Positions 34,260 to 43,303 of a DNA stretch of 47,084 bases are shown here, one piece after another (positions within the stretch are counted from its first letter, which is position 1; the number at the start of each line of letters is the position of its first letter). The stretch is from Clostridioides difficile CD160 (GTDB lineage: Bacteria > Bacillota > Clostridia > Peptostreptococcales > Peptostreptococcaceae), in NCBI RefSeq assembly GCF_000449425.2, contig NZ_AVHW01000050.1, positions 1-47,084 of the forward strand, given 5' to 3'. Both the position numbers and the translations under genes were made by a program. Under the pieces are notes generated by a model. It was given only the letters and a program-made list of their open reading frames with translations, searched no databases and was not told where the DNA came from.

Positions 34260-34703
34260 TTGCTTAAATACAAAGAAATAATAGAAACAATTATTGAGAC
34301 TCTCAAAAAAAACTTTACTGAAAATGTTTTTACTGATGATGAAAGTGTGCAAGGCTCTGAAGGGTCTTGTTTTTTTGTAAGTATATCGTCAGTTATTTGT
34401 ACACCTATAATGTTAAATACAAATAACAAAGATATTATTATCTCTATAAAATATTTACCAAAGTCACAATCAAACAGTATTAGAATGTATGAAGTCTCAG
34501 ACGAATTAAATAAGCTATTCAACAGAAATATAAAGGTAACAGACAGAAAATTAAATATAACAAAACTAGAACAGAGTATCAAAAAAGAGGAGTCAATTTA
34601 TACATTGAACTTTTCAATCACATTAAACTATCTTGATAGTGTATATGAAGAAGAAGTAGTATATGAAAATATGGAAGAAATCAATTTGAATTTAGGAGAG
34701 TGA
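34260..34703 (+). CDS. Tail terminator-like protein (DUF6838-type)
   Basis: 147 residues from TTG 34260. It starts MLKYKEIIETIIETLKKNF and contains alternating helices and strands (IRMYEVSDELNKLFNRNIKV, KLNITKLEQSI, YTLNFSITLNYLDSVYEE), the small alpha/beta fold of phage tail-terminator or tail-completion proteins found just before the sheath gene in PBSX-like clusters. It should cap the head-proximal end of the tube. Family naming is from memory of similar loci. It ends four bases before the sheath start. Confidence 0.7.
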   Translation: MLKYKEIIETIIETLKKNFTENVFTDDESVQGSEGSCFFVSISSVICTPIMLNTNNKDIIISIKYLPKSQSNSIRMYEVSDELNKLFNRNIKVTDRKLNITKLEQSIKKEESIYTLNFSITLNYLDSVYEEEVVYENMEEINLNLGE

Positions 34704-34707
34704 TAGT

Positions 34708-35772
34708 ATGGCTATAGGATTACCAAGTATCAATATATCATTTAAGGAGTTAGCTACAACTGTTAAAGAACGTTCAGCTAGAGGAATAATCGCAATGGTG
34801 CTTAAAGATACTAAGGCACTAGGTCTTAATGAGATACATGAAAAAGAGGATATACCAGCTGATTTATCTGCTGAAAATAAAGAATATATAAATTTGGCTT
34901 TGATGGGAAATGTTAATACTCCAAATAAGTTATTAGCTTATGTAATAGAGGGAGAGGCAGATATTCAAACTGCATTAGACTTCCTAGAGACTAAGGAATT
35001 TAATTATCTATGTATGCCGAAAGCAGTAGAAGCTGATAAGACTGCTATAAAAAATTGGATAATTAAACTTAGAGACACAGATAAAGTGAAAGTTAAGGCT
35101 GTATTAGGAAAAGTTGTAGGAAACCATGAAGGTATAATTAATTTTACTACAGAAGACGTACTAGTTGGAGAAAAGAAATACAGTGTTGATGAGTTTACAA
35201 GTAGAGTGGCAGGTCTTATAGCAGGAACACCTTTAAGTCAATCAATAACTTATACTAAGCTTAGTGATGTAGTTGATATACCTAAGATGACTAAAGTTGA
35301 TGCGGAATCAAAGGTTAATAAAGGAGAGCTTATACTTATTAAGGAAGCAGGGGCTGTAAGAATTGCTAGAGGAGTAAATTCTTTAACTGAGTTAACAGAA
35401 GAAAAAGGAGAAATGTTCCAGAAGATAAAAATAGTTGATACTTTAGATATTATAAATAATGATATTAAGAAAGTAATAATAGATGATTATATAGGCAGAA
35501 TTCCTAATAGTTATGATAATAAATGCATACTAATAGTGGCAATAAAAGAATACCTAGAAGAATTGGAAAAGGAAGAATTAATAGAAGTTGGTTCACTTGT
35601 AGATATAGACATAGAATCACAAAAACAGTATTTGAAATCTAAAAATATAGATATATCTAATATGAAAGAACAAGAAATAAGAGAAGCAAATACAGGTTCA
35701 AAAGTATTCTTAACAGCAAAAATAAAGATGTTAGATGCTATGGAAGATATAGATTTATCAATAGAGATATAG
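34708..35772 (+). CDS. Contractile tail sheath protein
   Basis: 354 residues, the short XkdK-like form of phage sheath. The N-terminus AIGLPSINISFKELATTVKERSARGIIAMVL is typical of clostridial sheath proteins, as is the C-terminal ANTGSKVFLTAKIKMLDAMEDIDLSIEI, a strand exchanged with neighbouring subunits. About 100-200 copies would form the outer cylinder that contracts and drives the tube through the target envelope. It is followed after 13 bases by the tube gene, the standard order. Confidence 0.93.
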   Translation: MAIGLPSINISFKELATTVKERSARGIIAMVLKDTKALGLNEIHEKEDIPADLSAENKEYINLALMGNVNTPNKLLAYVIEGEADIQTALDFLETKEFNYLCMPKAVEADKTAIKNWIIKLRDTDKVKVKAVLGKVVGNHEGIINFTTEDVLVGEKKYSVDEFTSRVAGLIAGTPLSQSITYTKLSDVVDIPKMTKVDAESKVNKGELILIKEAGAVRIARGVNSLTELTEEKGEMFQKIKIVDTLDIINNDIKKVIIDDYIGRIPNSYDNKCILIVAIKEYLEELEKEELIEVGSLVDIDIESQKQYLKSKNIDISNMKEQEIREANTGSKVFLTAKIKMLDAMEDIDLSIEI

Positions 35773-35785
35773 GAGGATTATTAAT

Positions 35786-36214
35786 ATGGCAAATATGGAA
35801 GCTAGAAATGTAATGAGTGGTACTTGGGGAGAACTTTGGCTTGATGGAGATAAAGTAGCAGAAGTAAAGAAGTTTCAAGCAAAGATGGAATTTACAAAGG
35901 AAGACATTATAATAGCAGGTCAAATGGGTACTGATACAAAGTATATGGGATACAAAGGAAAAGGTTCAATAACTTTATACCATGTCAGCTCAAGAATGCA
36001 CAAATTAATTGGAGAAAATATAAAGAGAGGTTTTGAACCTAGATTTGTTGCTATATCTAAATTAAATGACCCAGATTCTTATGGGGCAGAAAGAATAGCG
36101 GTAAAGAATATAGCCTTTGATGATTTAACTTTAGCTGATTGGGAAGTTGGAGTAAAAGGAGAGATAGAAGCTCCTTTTACATTTACTGAATATGATTTTC
36201 TTGATGTGATTTAG
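35786..36214 (+). CDS. Tail tube protein (XkdM-like)
   Basis: 142 residues with the beta-sandwich pattern of contractile-tail tube (core) proteins: MSGTWGELWLDGDKVAEVKKFQAKMEF, then GTDTKYMGYKGKGSITLYHV and a C-terminal GEIEAPFTFTEYDFLDVI. Hexamers stack into the rigid inner tube. AGGAGG lies before the start, and the gene directly follows the sheath gene. The size and these segments match XkdM of PBSX. Confidence 0.93.
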   Translation: MANMEARNVMSGTWGELWLDGDKVAEVKKFQAKMEFTKEDIIIAGQMGTDTKYMGYKGKGSITLYHVSSRMHKLIGENIKRGFEPRFVAISKLNDPDSYGAERIAVKNIAFDDLTLADWEVGVKGEIEAPFTFTEYDFLDVI

Positions 36215-36316
36215 TTTTAAATAGATAATTGATAAATAAAGATAGATAGTAAATATATAATTAATGAGTACATGTAATTAGTTAATAAAAATTGATTGAT
36301 AAAGGAGTAAATAATA

Positions 36317-36763
36317 ATGGGTGAAAATGGATTACCAAAGAATGTAAATATAGTAGACTTACTTTTAAATGCAGATACAGAAAATTTAGAAAGACCAAGT
36401 ACAATAGTTGAACTTAAGAGATTATCTAATGTTTTTGGTCAAGAGTTTAAGGTAATGTGTAGGGCTTTAACAATAAGTAAGGATGAGGAAATACAAAACA
36501 CTTGTCTTAAAATTGATGAAAATATGAAAACAGACATAGATTTACCAGAGATGCAAATGCTTACAGTAATAGAAGGCATTTGTAATTTGGATGGAAAACT
36601 TCTATTTAAAAATAAGGAGTTAATGGAGAAGTTTAAGGCTCCAACTCCAAAAGAATTGGCAAGAAAATTACTGCTACCAGGTGAAATTACTAACTTATAC
36701 AGAATACTTCAAGATGTTATGGGTTATGGTAAAAACGCAGTAATAGAAGAGGTAAAAAACTAA
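36317..36763 (+). CDS. Tail assembly chaperone, short form (XkdN-like)
   Basis: 148 residues, largely helical, with LKRLSNVFGQEFKVMCRALTISKDEE and the end VKN before a TAA. Such proteins (functional equivalents of lambda gpG) coat the tape measure protein during tail assembly and are absent from the mature particle. Its last codons lie on A AAA AAC at 36754-36760, a classical -1 slippery site, with a stem-loop beginning four bases later. A second, longer product ending at 36957 is therefore expected. Confidence 0.88.
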   Translation: MGENGLPKNVNIVDLLLNADTENLERPSTIVELKRLSNVFGQEFKVMCRALTISKDEEIQNTCLKIDENMKTDIDLPEMQMLTVIEGICNLDGKLLFKNKELMEKFKAPTPKELARKLLLPGEITNLYRILQDVMGYGKNAVIEEVKN

Positions 36764-36830
36764 TAGGGACGGATACCAAAACTACAATAATGTATTATTA
36801 TTGGAAGAAGAGAGGTATTAGACCGTCCCT
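36754..36830 (+). promoter_or_regulatory. -1 frameshift site: A AAA AAC and downstream stem
   Basis: The heptamer A AAA AAC (36754-36760) is in the right phase in the zero frame (GTA AAA AAC TAA). Starting four bases later, AGGGACGG (36765-36772) pairs perfectly with CCGTCCCT (36823-36830) around a 50-base loop that could form a pseudoknot. Eight consecutive pairs in this AT-rich DNA are unlikely by chance. Confidence 0.85.
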
Positions 36831-36957
36831 TTTTTATACAATGGATAAAGGCGAATTAAAGCTTATTGAAGCTTTTTTCGCCTTGGAAATTGAGGAAGAA
36901 GTTGAAAAAATGAAACATGGATATGGAGTTTGTCCTTTGACAGGAGGTGATATATAG
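36760..36957 (+). CDS. Frameshift extension of the tail chaperone (GT-type)
   Basis: Reading from CTA 36760 in the -1 frame gives 65 further residues (LIGTDTK ... CPLTGGDI) to TAG 36955-36957, for a total fusion of about 213 residues. The part YYYWKKRGIRPSLFYTMDKG resembles the T extension of phage tail chaperones, with a tryptophan-rich helix and the acidic FFALEIEEEVEK. It has no good start of its own. The stop overlaps the GTG start of the tape measure gene by one base. Equivalent to XkdN-prime or lambda gpGT. Confidence 0.8.
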   Translation, partial: LIGTDTKTTIMYYYWKKRGIRPSLFYTMDKGELKLIEAFFALEIEEEVEKMKHGYGVCPLTGGDI

Positions 36958-39308
36958 TGGGGAATGTAAGAGAAGAAGGTATAAATATGTATCTTACAGA
37001 TAATTACACACCAAAAATGAATCAAATTATATCAGTAACTGATAATTTTAGGAGAGCAACTGTAGCTGTTTCACTTTCAACTAATGTAATGGCTAATAGT
37101 ATAAATAATTCTGTTGGAAGTGCAAGTAGTAGAATAAACAGTTTGAATGCTTCTTTAAGGAAAGTTGAAAATACTGCTAGTAGAGTAAGTTCTACTATAA
37201 CAAAACTAAGTTCTAGTATGAATGTTGTTTCAGGAGTTAGTGGAAGTTTAATGAGACTAGCAGTAACTATATCTATGATTATTGATTATTTTAGTAAATT
37301 GATTCAAAAGAAAAATGAGTTGAACTCAAATCTTATAATTATATTAATATTTAAAGCTAAAAGTGATGAAATAGAAAAAACTAAAAATAAAGTACTTGGG
37401 ATTTTAAAAAAGATTAGTGGAAAGGTATGGAAGATTGTAATAAAAGCAAAAGATGCAGCTAAGAGCAAGATCAGTGGAATCTTTGAAAGATTAAAACAAA
37501 TGACTAAAAAACCTTGGAAAGGAACTGTTAATCTTAAAGATATGGCAAGTAGTGCTATGAGCAGAATTTTACCTAAGTTAATTTTATTTAAAAGTTCCCT
37601 TTGGAGAGGTGTAATAGCTATAAAAGATATGGCAAGTGGCATTATAAGTAAGATATTTCCTAAATTAAGATTGTTTGCAAGTAAGGTATGGACAGGAGCA
37701 ATAGCTGTAAAGGATATGGCGAGTAGTATACTTGGTTCAATAAAAGGGAAGATATCAGATTTGACAAATGGAGCTACCATAGGTGTTGCTGTGAAAAAAG
37801 GTGTTGATTTAGTTGGTCAAGAGCAAAATCAGAAGGTTATTCTAGAAAGTGTAATGAAAAGAAATACTGGAAAAACTAGTAAAAAAGATGTTGATACTTA
37901 CTATGATAGTCTATTAGGAATAGCAAAGGACACACCTTTCGACCCTAAAGATGTTGTTTCAATGGGAACTAAAGCTAAAATGATTAGTAATATTACTGGT
38001 GGAAAAAAAGAGGAAGATATAACTAAGGCTATGGTAAATGTTAGAGCTCTAAATATGGATACAAGTAGTGAACAAGATGTATCAGCGGCTTTCTTAAGTG
38101 CAGCAAAGGGAAATATGGAATCACTTAATACTTTAGTAGGAGAAAATTATAAAACTTTTGATGAAGCATTGAAAGGTATAAGCAAGAAACAAGAGGGATT
38201 AGCTAAAAAAATGAGTCAAACAATACCTGGTTTAATATCTAGTGCACAAACTAACATAGACACAGCTTTGAAAAATATGATAGAACCATTTGAACCAATT
38301 CTAAGAGCTGGGCTAAATAAAATTAATGATTTTATATTAAATGCATCAAATAAACTAGGTGATTTTTCTGGAAAAGTAGCTAATGTGATGAATGGGAATA
38401 AAAATATTGGTCCAACTTCTTTTGAGAATGAGTCTGCCAGAATGATTGGAAATGCTCCAAGAGCAATACTTAGTGCAGGACAAATGTTTACAGAGAACAT
38501 TGATTTCTCATCAATATTAAACTCACTATTTCCAGTAGTGACAACTGTTAATAATTTATTAGACAGTATAAATAGTAAATCACCAATTGCACAAGGATTA
38601 ATGAGTATTTTTGGCACAATAGTAACGACAGCATTTCAATTAATTGGGCCTGTAGTTGAGGCCGTTAGCCCAATAATTACAAGAATTTTTACTTTTTTGG
38701 GAGAACATGCTCCACAAATAAATTATTTTATAGAGACATTAGGTAATGTGTGGAAAACTGTTTGGGAGACTTTAGGACCAATTTTAGATGAAGTATGGAA
38801 GTTTTTAGAACCACTTTTAGATAGTTTTATTGATGCTCTTGAAAATTTATGCGATCTTATAAATAATATCTGTGATTTATGGAAAAAGATGGTGAAATTT
38901 ATAAAAGAAAATCCAGTTACAGCTAATATAGGAGATTTTGTTGAGAAAAGAAGAGAGAATTATGAGAAGAATGGTATGGATAGTGGTTTAGCACATGATT
39001 CTGGGACAAATCCAACTCTTCCAAAATGGGCAAATAAATTTAATAATTTATTCAACAAGAATAAAAAAAATAACGCATTTGGATTAAACTATGTTCCTTA
39101 TAATGATTATCAAACTAGACTTCATGAAGGAGAAATGGTTCTAACTAAACAAGAAGCAAATCAATACAGAAGTGGACAGAATGGTGGAAACATAAGTATA
39201 GCCAAATTAGCTGATACAATAGTAATTAGGGAAGAAGCTGATATTGAAAAAGTAACATCAAAATTAGTTGCAAGTATACAAATGGCACAACTAGGGGGTG
39301 TTTTATAA
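36957..39308 (+). CDS. Tape measure protein
   Basis: 783 residues, started at GTG 36957, nine bases after AGGAGG. Residues about 20-120 are serine- and asparagine-rich helix; 158-273 hold four 29-residue repeats; a TP901-type core follows (GILGIAKDTPFDPKDVVSMGTKAK pattern near 315-345) and hydrophobic helices near 540-590. The C-terminus has GLNYVPYNDYQTRLHEGEMVLTKQEA, the usual conserved end of clostridial tape measures. It sets tail length and is ejected ahead of the tube. At roughly 1.5 Å per residue it would specify a tail near 115 nm. Confidence 0.92.
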   Translation: MGNVREEGINMYLTDNYTPKMNQIISVTDNFRRATVAVSLSTNVMANSINNSVGSASSRINSLNASLRKVENTASRVSSTITKLSSSMNVVSGVSGSLMRLAVTISMIIDYFSKLIQKKNELNSNLIIILIFKAKSDEIEKTKNKVLGILKKISGKVWKIVIKAKDAAKSKISGIFERLKQMTKKPWKGTVNLKDMASSAMSRILPKLILFKSSLWRGVIAIKDMASGIISKIFPKLRLFASKVWTGAIAVKDMASSILGSIKGKISDLTNGATIGVAVKKGVDLVGQEQNQKVILESVMKRNTGKTSKKDVDTYYDSLLGIAKDTPFDPKDVVSMGTKAKMISNITGGKKEEDITKAMVNVRALNMDTSSEQDVSAAFLSAAKGNMESLNTLVGENYKTFDEALKGISKKQEGLAKKMSQTIPGLISSAQTNIDTALKNMIEPFEPILRAGLNKINDFILNASNKLGDFSGKVANVMNGNKNIGPTSFENESARMIGNAPRAILSAGQMFTENIDFSSILNSLFPVVTTVNNLLDSINSKSPIAQGLMSIFGTIVTTAFQLIGPVVEAVSPIITRIFTFLGEHAPQINYFIETLGNVWKTVWETLGPILDEVWKFLEPLLDSFIDALENLCDLINNICDLWKKMVKFIKENPVTANIGDFVEKRRENYEKNGMDSGLAHDSGTNPTLPKWANKFNNLFNKNKKNNAFGLNYVPYNDYQTRLHEGEMVLTKQEANQYRSGQNGGNISIAKLADTIVIREEADIEKVTSKLVASIQMAQLGGVL
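37428..37775 (+). repeat. Four 87-base repeats inside the tape measure gene
   Basis: Tryptophan codons at 37428, 37515, 37602 and 37689 are exactly 87 bases apart. Each 29-residue unit begins W[KRT][GI]x[VI] and contains KD[AM]A. The third and fourth are the most alike at base level. Confidence 0.88.
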
Positions 39309-39730
39309 TGGAAATGTGGCTTAGACAAGCTGAAGATAGATTTAGATTTCCAGTTATACCATCATCAATAAGCATAAATGGAAAAGCAACTATAAATTCA
39401 TCAAATATACTTAAAGTTGGAGAAATAGCAACTTTTGGAGGCGTAGCTCTTAGAAGTATCAATATAGCTAGCTTTTTTCCAAATAAAGAATATTCTTTTT
39501 GTAATTACAAAGGATTTCCTTCTCCTTATGATTGTGTAAACAAAATTCAAAGATGGATGAATGAAGGTTTAATATTGAGGTTTACAGTTACAGAGACAAA
39601 TATAAATATGGAAGTAATAATAGAGGGCTTTAGTTATGAAGAAAAAGATGGAACAAGAGATGTTTACTTTTCATTAGATTTAAAAGAGTATAAAAGGTTA
39701 CAAATACCTAGAGTAAATCCAAAAAAATAA
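39308..39730 (+). CDS. XkdP-like baseplate/tail protein without LysM
   Basis: 140 residues. WLRQAEDRFRFPVIPSSISINGKATINSSNILKVGEI is the common N-terminus of XkdP/YqbP proteins, which connect the tape measure region and hub. Most relatives are longer and end in a LysM wall-binding domain; here the protein stops after SLDLKEYKRLQIPRVNPKK, so the LysM is missing or never present. The start overlaps the tape measure stop. Function inferred by position and similarity. Confidence 0.75.
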   Translation: MEMWLRQAEDRFRFPVIPSSISINGKATINSSNILKVGEIATFGGVALRSINIASFFPNKEYSFCNYKGFPSPYDCVNKIQRWMNEGLILRFTVTETNINMEVIIEGFSYEEKDGTRDVYFSLDLKEYKRLQIPRVNPKK

Positions 39731-39785
39731 TATGATTGTTATAAAAAATTACTAAATAATCAAATAAAAAGGTGGGTGATTTTTT

Positions 39786-41489
39786 ATTATAAAGATTTGG
39801 GTTCACATAAAAAATGGAAATATATACGATATAAGTAATATAGTAAATTCTGTCTCTTGGTCTGGGGATTATAAAACTCCATCAAGAACATTAGAATTTT
39901 GTATAGTACAATCAGCCTCTGATATTAACTTTCAACAAATCGATATTCCAATAGCTAGTACAGTTTGCTTTTATGTAGATGAAAAAGAACTTTTTAGAGG
40001 TATGATAATTAATAGGTCCAAAGATTCAAGTAGTGTCAATATTAATTTTACTGCTAAAGATATGGGTTTTTTACTCTTACAAAGTGAAGTGTCATACAAT
40101 TTTAAAGATAAGTTAGTAGAAGATATTGCAAAGCAAGTATTTACAGACAATAAACTTGCAATTGGAAATATACCAAAGACTAATGTAAAATATACTAAAA
40201 TGTTTATATCAGTAAATGGATATGATACTATAATGAGTGCTTACACAGAAGCAAGTAAGACTACAAAGAAAAAGTATATGATAGAGGCTAATCTTGATAA
40301 ATTTAATGTTATTGAGAAAGGTGCTGTTACATTAAATGTTACTTTTGAAGAAGGATTCAATCTCATTAATACGACTTTTTCTGAAAGTATGGAAAACGTA
40401 AAGAATAAAGTATTGGTAGTTGATCAATATGGTAATAAAGTTAGTGAGAAAGTTAATGATTCGCTATTTAAAGAAGTAAATGTGATAATGCAAAAAGTCA
40501 TACAACAACAAGAAAATAGTACAACAGATATAGAAAGTGAGTTTAAAGAGATTGAAAGAACTTGTTCTCTAAAAGGATATGGAGATACAAGTTGTATAAC
40601 TGGTAGAGGTGTAAAGGTAAAAGATTCATACACAAAATTAGTAGGATTATTTTATATAGATACAGATAAACATACATGGCAAAATGGAGATTATCAGATT
40701 GAACTAGAGCTTAATTTTCAAAATATAATGGACGAAAAATCTGTAGGACAAGATGAACAAAAAGAGACTATTGATGACAGTGGAGATGGTCTTATGAATG
40801 GTAATGAGGTTAAAGCTTTATTTACTGCATATTATCCTGCAAATAATTCTATGGAAGGTGGACTTTATGATGCACAAGGAAATAGACTCGACCCCAAAAA
40901 AAATACTTGTGCAGCACCAAAGAGCATAAAATTTGGAACAAAGATACAAGTAAAAGGAACAGGTACATCCAGAGATGGAAAAGTATATACTGTTACAGAT
41001 AGAGGGGGAGCTATAAATATAAAAGATGGAGTGTATCATTTTGATATATTGATGGCTAGTAGTAAAGAATGTAATGCTTGGGGTAAAAAAAATGGGAAAG
41101 CGGTTATAGGAGATGGAACTTATTCCATTAATTCGTCAGGAAAAGCTAAAGCAGTTATAGATGAGGCCATGAAGCATAAAGGAAAAGCTTATAAATGGGG
41201 AGCTACAGGACCAAATAGATTTGATTGTTCTGGACTTATGGTATATTGTTTTAATAAAGTAGGAGTTAAATTGCCAAGAACTTCTAGAGAACAATCTAGA
41301 TATGGAAAAGATGTAAGTAAAAATAATTTACAACCATCAGATTTAGTATTTTTTGGTGAAGAAGTGCATCATGTTGGTATGTATATTGGAAATGGAGAAT
41401 TTATACATGCACCAAATACTGGAGATGTAGTAAAGATAAGTAAACTAAGTAAAAGAAAAGATTTTCATAATGCAAAACGTGTTTTGTAG
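39786..41489 (+). CDS. Baseplate hub (XkdQ-like) fused to 3D and NlpC/P60 domains
   Basis: About 567 residues. The frame is open from 39780. Its first ATG (40002) would remove 72 residues that clearly belong to XkdQ (IWVHIKNGNIYDISNIVNSV). The best start is ATT 39786, ten bases after AAGGTGG, giving IIKIW; use of a non-AUG start is inferred. Residues 1-330 are the XkdQ/gp27-like hub. About 340-440 is a 3D domain (FTAYYPANN, VTDRGGAI, YHFDILMAS), seen in wall lytic enzymes. About 450-567 is NlpC/P60 with FDCSGLMVY (cysteine), HHVGMYIG and HAPN. It should puncture the wall of the target cell. Confidence 0.88.
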   Translation: MIKIWVHIKNGNIYDISNIVNSVSWSGDYKTPSRTLEFCIVQSASDINFQQIDIPIASTVCFYVDEKELFRGMIINRSKDSSSVNINFTAKDMGFLLLQSEVSYNFKDKLVEDIAKQVFTDNKLAIGNIPKTNVKYTKMFISVNGYDTIMSAYTEASKTTKKKYMIEANLDKFNVIEKGAVTLNVTFEEGFNLINTTFSESMENVKNKVLVVDQYGNKVSEKVNDSLFKEVNVIMQKVIQQQENSTTDIESEFKEIERTCSLKGYGDTSCITGRGVKVKDSYTKLVGLFYIDTDKHTWQNGDYQIELELNFQNIMDEKSVGQDEQKETIDDSGDGLMNGNEVKALFTAYYPANNSMEGGLYDAQGNRLDPKKNTCAAPKSIKFGTKIQVKGTGTSRDGKVYTVTDRGGAINIKDGVYHFDILMASSKECNAWGKKNGKAVIGDGTYSINSSGKAKAVIDEAMKHKGKAYKWGATGPNRFDCSGLMVYCFNKVGVKLPRTSREQSRYGKDVSKNNLQPSDLVFFGEEVHHVGMYIGNGEFIHAPNTGDVVKISKLSKRKDFHNAKRVL

Positions 41490-41503
41490 GAAGGAGTGAT
41501 ATA

Positions 41504-41830
41504 GTGGCAAATCCAATCAATGAATTTATTGGAATAATGAGAGAAGAAGGGAAATTTCACAATGAACCTTCTTTTTTTATTGGTGTAATAATAAATAAAT
41601 TACCTGATTTAAAGGTATCGATGAACAATATAACCCTAGATAAAGAAAATTTACTTATAGATAATTGGTTGTTTGATAGAGCTACAGAAAGTTTTACAAC
41701 AACACAATCTAATAATCATACTCATGAATTGAAGGAACCTCTTACTAATAAACTAGATAAGGGCGATACAGTTATCATGTTTAAAGTAGGAGAAAAATTT
41801 GCAATACTAAGTAAGTTGGTGAGTTTATAA
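41504..41830 (+). CDS. DUF2577 baseplate protein
   Basis: 108 residues from GTG 41504, after GGAAGGAGTGAT. It has the short beta-rich fold of DUF2577 (XkdR-position) proteins: FFIGVIINKLPDLKVSMNNITLDKENLLI and the end GDTVIMFKVGEKFAILSKL. It resembles the OB-fold/spike-associated proteins between hub and XkdS. Its exact place in the baseplate is not known. Overlaps the next start by one base. Confidence 0.78.
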   Translation: MANPINEFIGIMREEGKFHNEPSFFIGVIINKLPDLKVSMNNITLDKENLLIDNWLFDRATESFTTTQSNNHTHELKEPLTNKLDKGDTVIMFKVGEKFAILSKLVSL

Positions 41831-42261
41831 TGTCTAGCACAATATTTCCTTTTATAGGTGTTCCAGAAGACTATGAAATTCCTAAAAAAGAGGAATTAGG
41901 ATTATTTCGTGAAGTAGCATGGGATTTTGAAAAAGATGAACCAATAGTAGAAAATGGAGATTTTAAGATTATTGAAGAAAATGAAGCTATAAAAGTTTGG
42001 GTATATAAGTGTATAAAAACAAATAAAAATGAACATGAAATTTACTCAAGTGATTATGGAACAGAATTGACTGATTTAATAGGCCAAAAGTATAGTAAAG
42101 GCCTTACAGAAAGTGAAGCATCTAGGTATATAAAAGAGGCTTTATTGATGAATCCATATATTTTACAGGTAGACGTAGTAAATACTAATTTTAAAAAAGA
42201 TATATTGAGTGCATATATAAAAATATCCACTATCTATGGGGAGGTGGAAATAAATGTATAG
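41830..42261 (+). CDS. Baseplate wedge protein XkdS (DUF2634, gp25-like)
   Basis: 143 residues with the gp25/W lysozyme-like fold: VAWDFEKDEPIVENGDFKIIEENEAIKVWVYKCIKTNKNEHEIYSSDYGTE is the DUF2634 core, followed by the conserved helix SEASRYIKEALLMNPYI. It starts the sheath from the baseplate and recruits XkdT. Start and stop overlap both neighbours, indicating coupled translation. Confidence 0.9.
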   Translation: MSSTIFPFIGVPEDYEIPKKEELGLFREVAWDFEKDEPIVENGDFKIIEENEAIKVWVYKCIKTNKNEHEIYSSDYGTELTDLIGQKYSKGLTESEASRYIKEALLMNPYILQVDVVNTNFKKDILSAYIKISTIYGEVEINV

Positions 42262-43303
42262 TGACCAAACTTACAATGCAATAAAAGATAGGACCCTTAA
42301 AAATATAAATTTAGATGTGTATAAAGGAGAAGGCTCTTTTCTAAATGATATGATTTCTGGAAATACATTTGAACTTTCCAAAATGTATGTTGAACTTTCT
42401 AATATACACAAAATGGCTTTTATTGAAGATACTTATGACCAATTATTAGATAAAAGAGTTAATGAATTTGGTGTATATAGAAAATTAGGAACTGAAGCTA
42501 TTGGAGAAGTAGAGTTTACAGGTGAGAATGGTGTAGAAATATCAAATGGAACAATTATATCCTATAAAGATTTATTATTTGTTGTAATAAAGGATGTTGT
42601 AATTGGTGGCGAAGAGGGAAATATAAGTCCAGTTCAAGCGCTAGAAATTGGAACTAGATATAATTTACCATCTGATTGTGAATTTAAGTTGAATGAGACC
42701 ATATTTGGAATTGAAAAGATAACAAATATAAATAAATTTTCAGGTGGTACAGAAATTGAAACTGATGAAGAGCTGAGAGCAAGATTTTTTAGAGTACAAA
42801 AGAATCAAGCTACGAGTGGGAATAAAGCACACTATGAAGAATGGGCTTTAGAAGTTGATGGTGTATATAATGCAAAAGTATATCCAAGGTGGGATGGTGC
42901 AGGTACAGTTAAGGTTTTATTATTTGGTCAAAATAATCAAGCTGTTGAAGACGAAATAATAACTAAATGTAGAGAACATATTGAGGAAGAAATGCCAATA
43001 GGAGCTACACTAACAGTAACTACTCCAGTACCACTAGATATAAGTATAAGTGCATCTATGGAGTTAGAAAGTGGATACACTTTGGATATGGTAAAAAATA
43101 GTTTTATAGAAAGCATAAATCAATATTTTAGAAACATAACAAGAGAAATTGTATATACAAAGATTATGGGCATTCTAATAAGTACTTCTGGAGTGCATGA
43201 TTTAAGTAATTTACTTGTAAATAATTCAACAGATAATATAGTTATTGAAGACGACAAAATACCTAGTGTTACTACTTTAAATTTTAGTGAGGTGGAGGTT
43301 TAA
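42254..43303 (+). CDS. Baseplate J-like protein (XkdT)
   Basis: 349 residues, Baseplate_J family. Landmarks are DTYDQLLDKRVNEFGVYRK, the central FSGGTEIETDEELRARFFRVQKNQATSGNKAHYEEWALEVDGV and IPSVTTLNFSEVEV at the end. With XkdS and XkdU it makes the wedges that change shape when fibres bind, triggering contraction. The start is eight bases inside xkdS. Confidence 0.94.
   Translation: MYSDQTYNAIKDRTLKNINLDVYKGEGSFLNDMISGNTFELSKMYVELSNIHKMAFIEDTYDQLLDKRVNEFGVYRKLGTEAIGEVEFTGENGVEISNGTIISYKDLLFVVIKDVVIGGEEGNISPVQALEIGTRYNLPSDCEFKLNETIFGIEKITNINKFSGGTEIETDEELRARFFRVQKNQATSGNKAHYEEWALEVDGVYNAKVYPRWDGAGTVKVLLFGQNNQAVEDEIITKCREHIEEEMPIGATLTVTTPVPLDISISASMELESGYTLDMVKNSFIESINQYFRNITREIVYTKIMGILISTSGVHDLSNLLVNNSTDNIVIEDDKIPSVTTLNFSEVEV

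Noticed and set aside
37428..37775. CRISPR-like array
   Set aside because: The 87-base period is coding, in frame, without unique spacers, and lies within the tape measure gene. No CRISPR array was found in the window.
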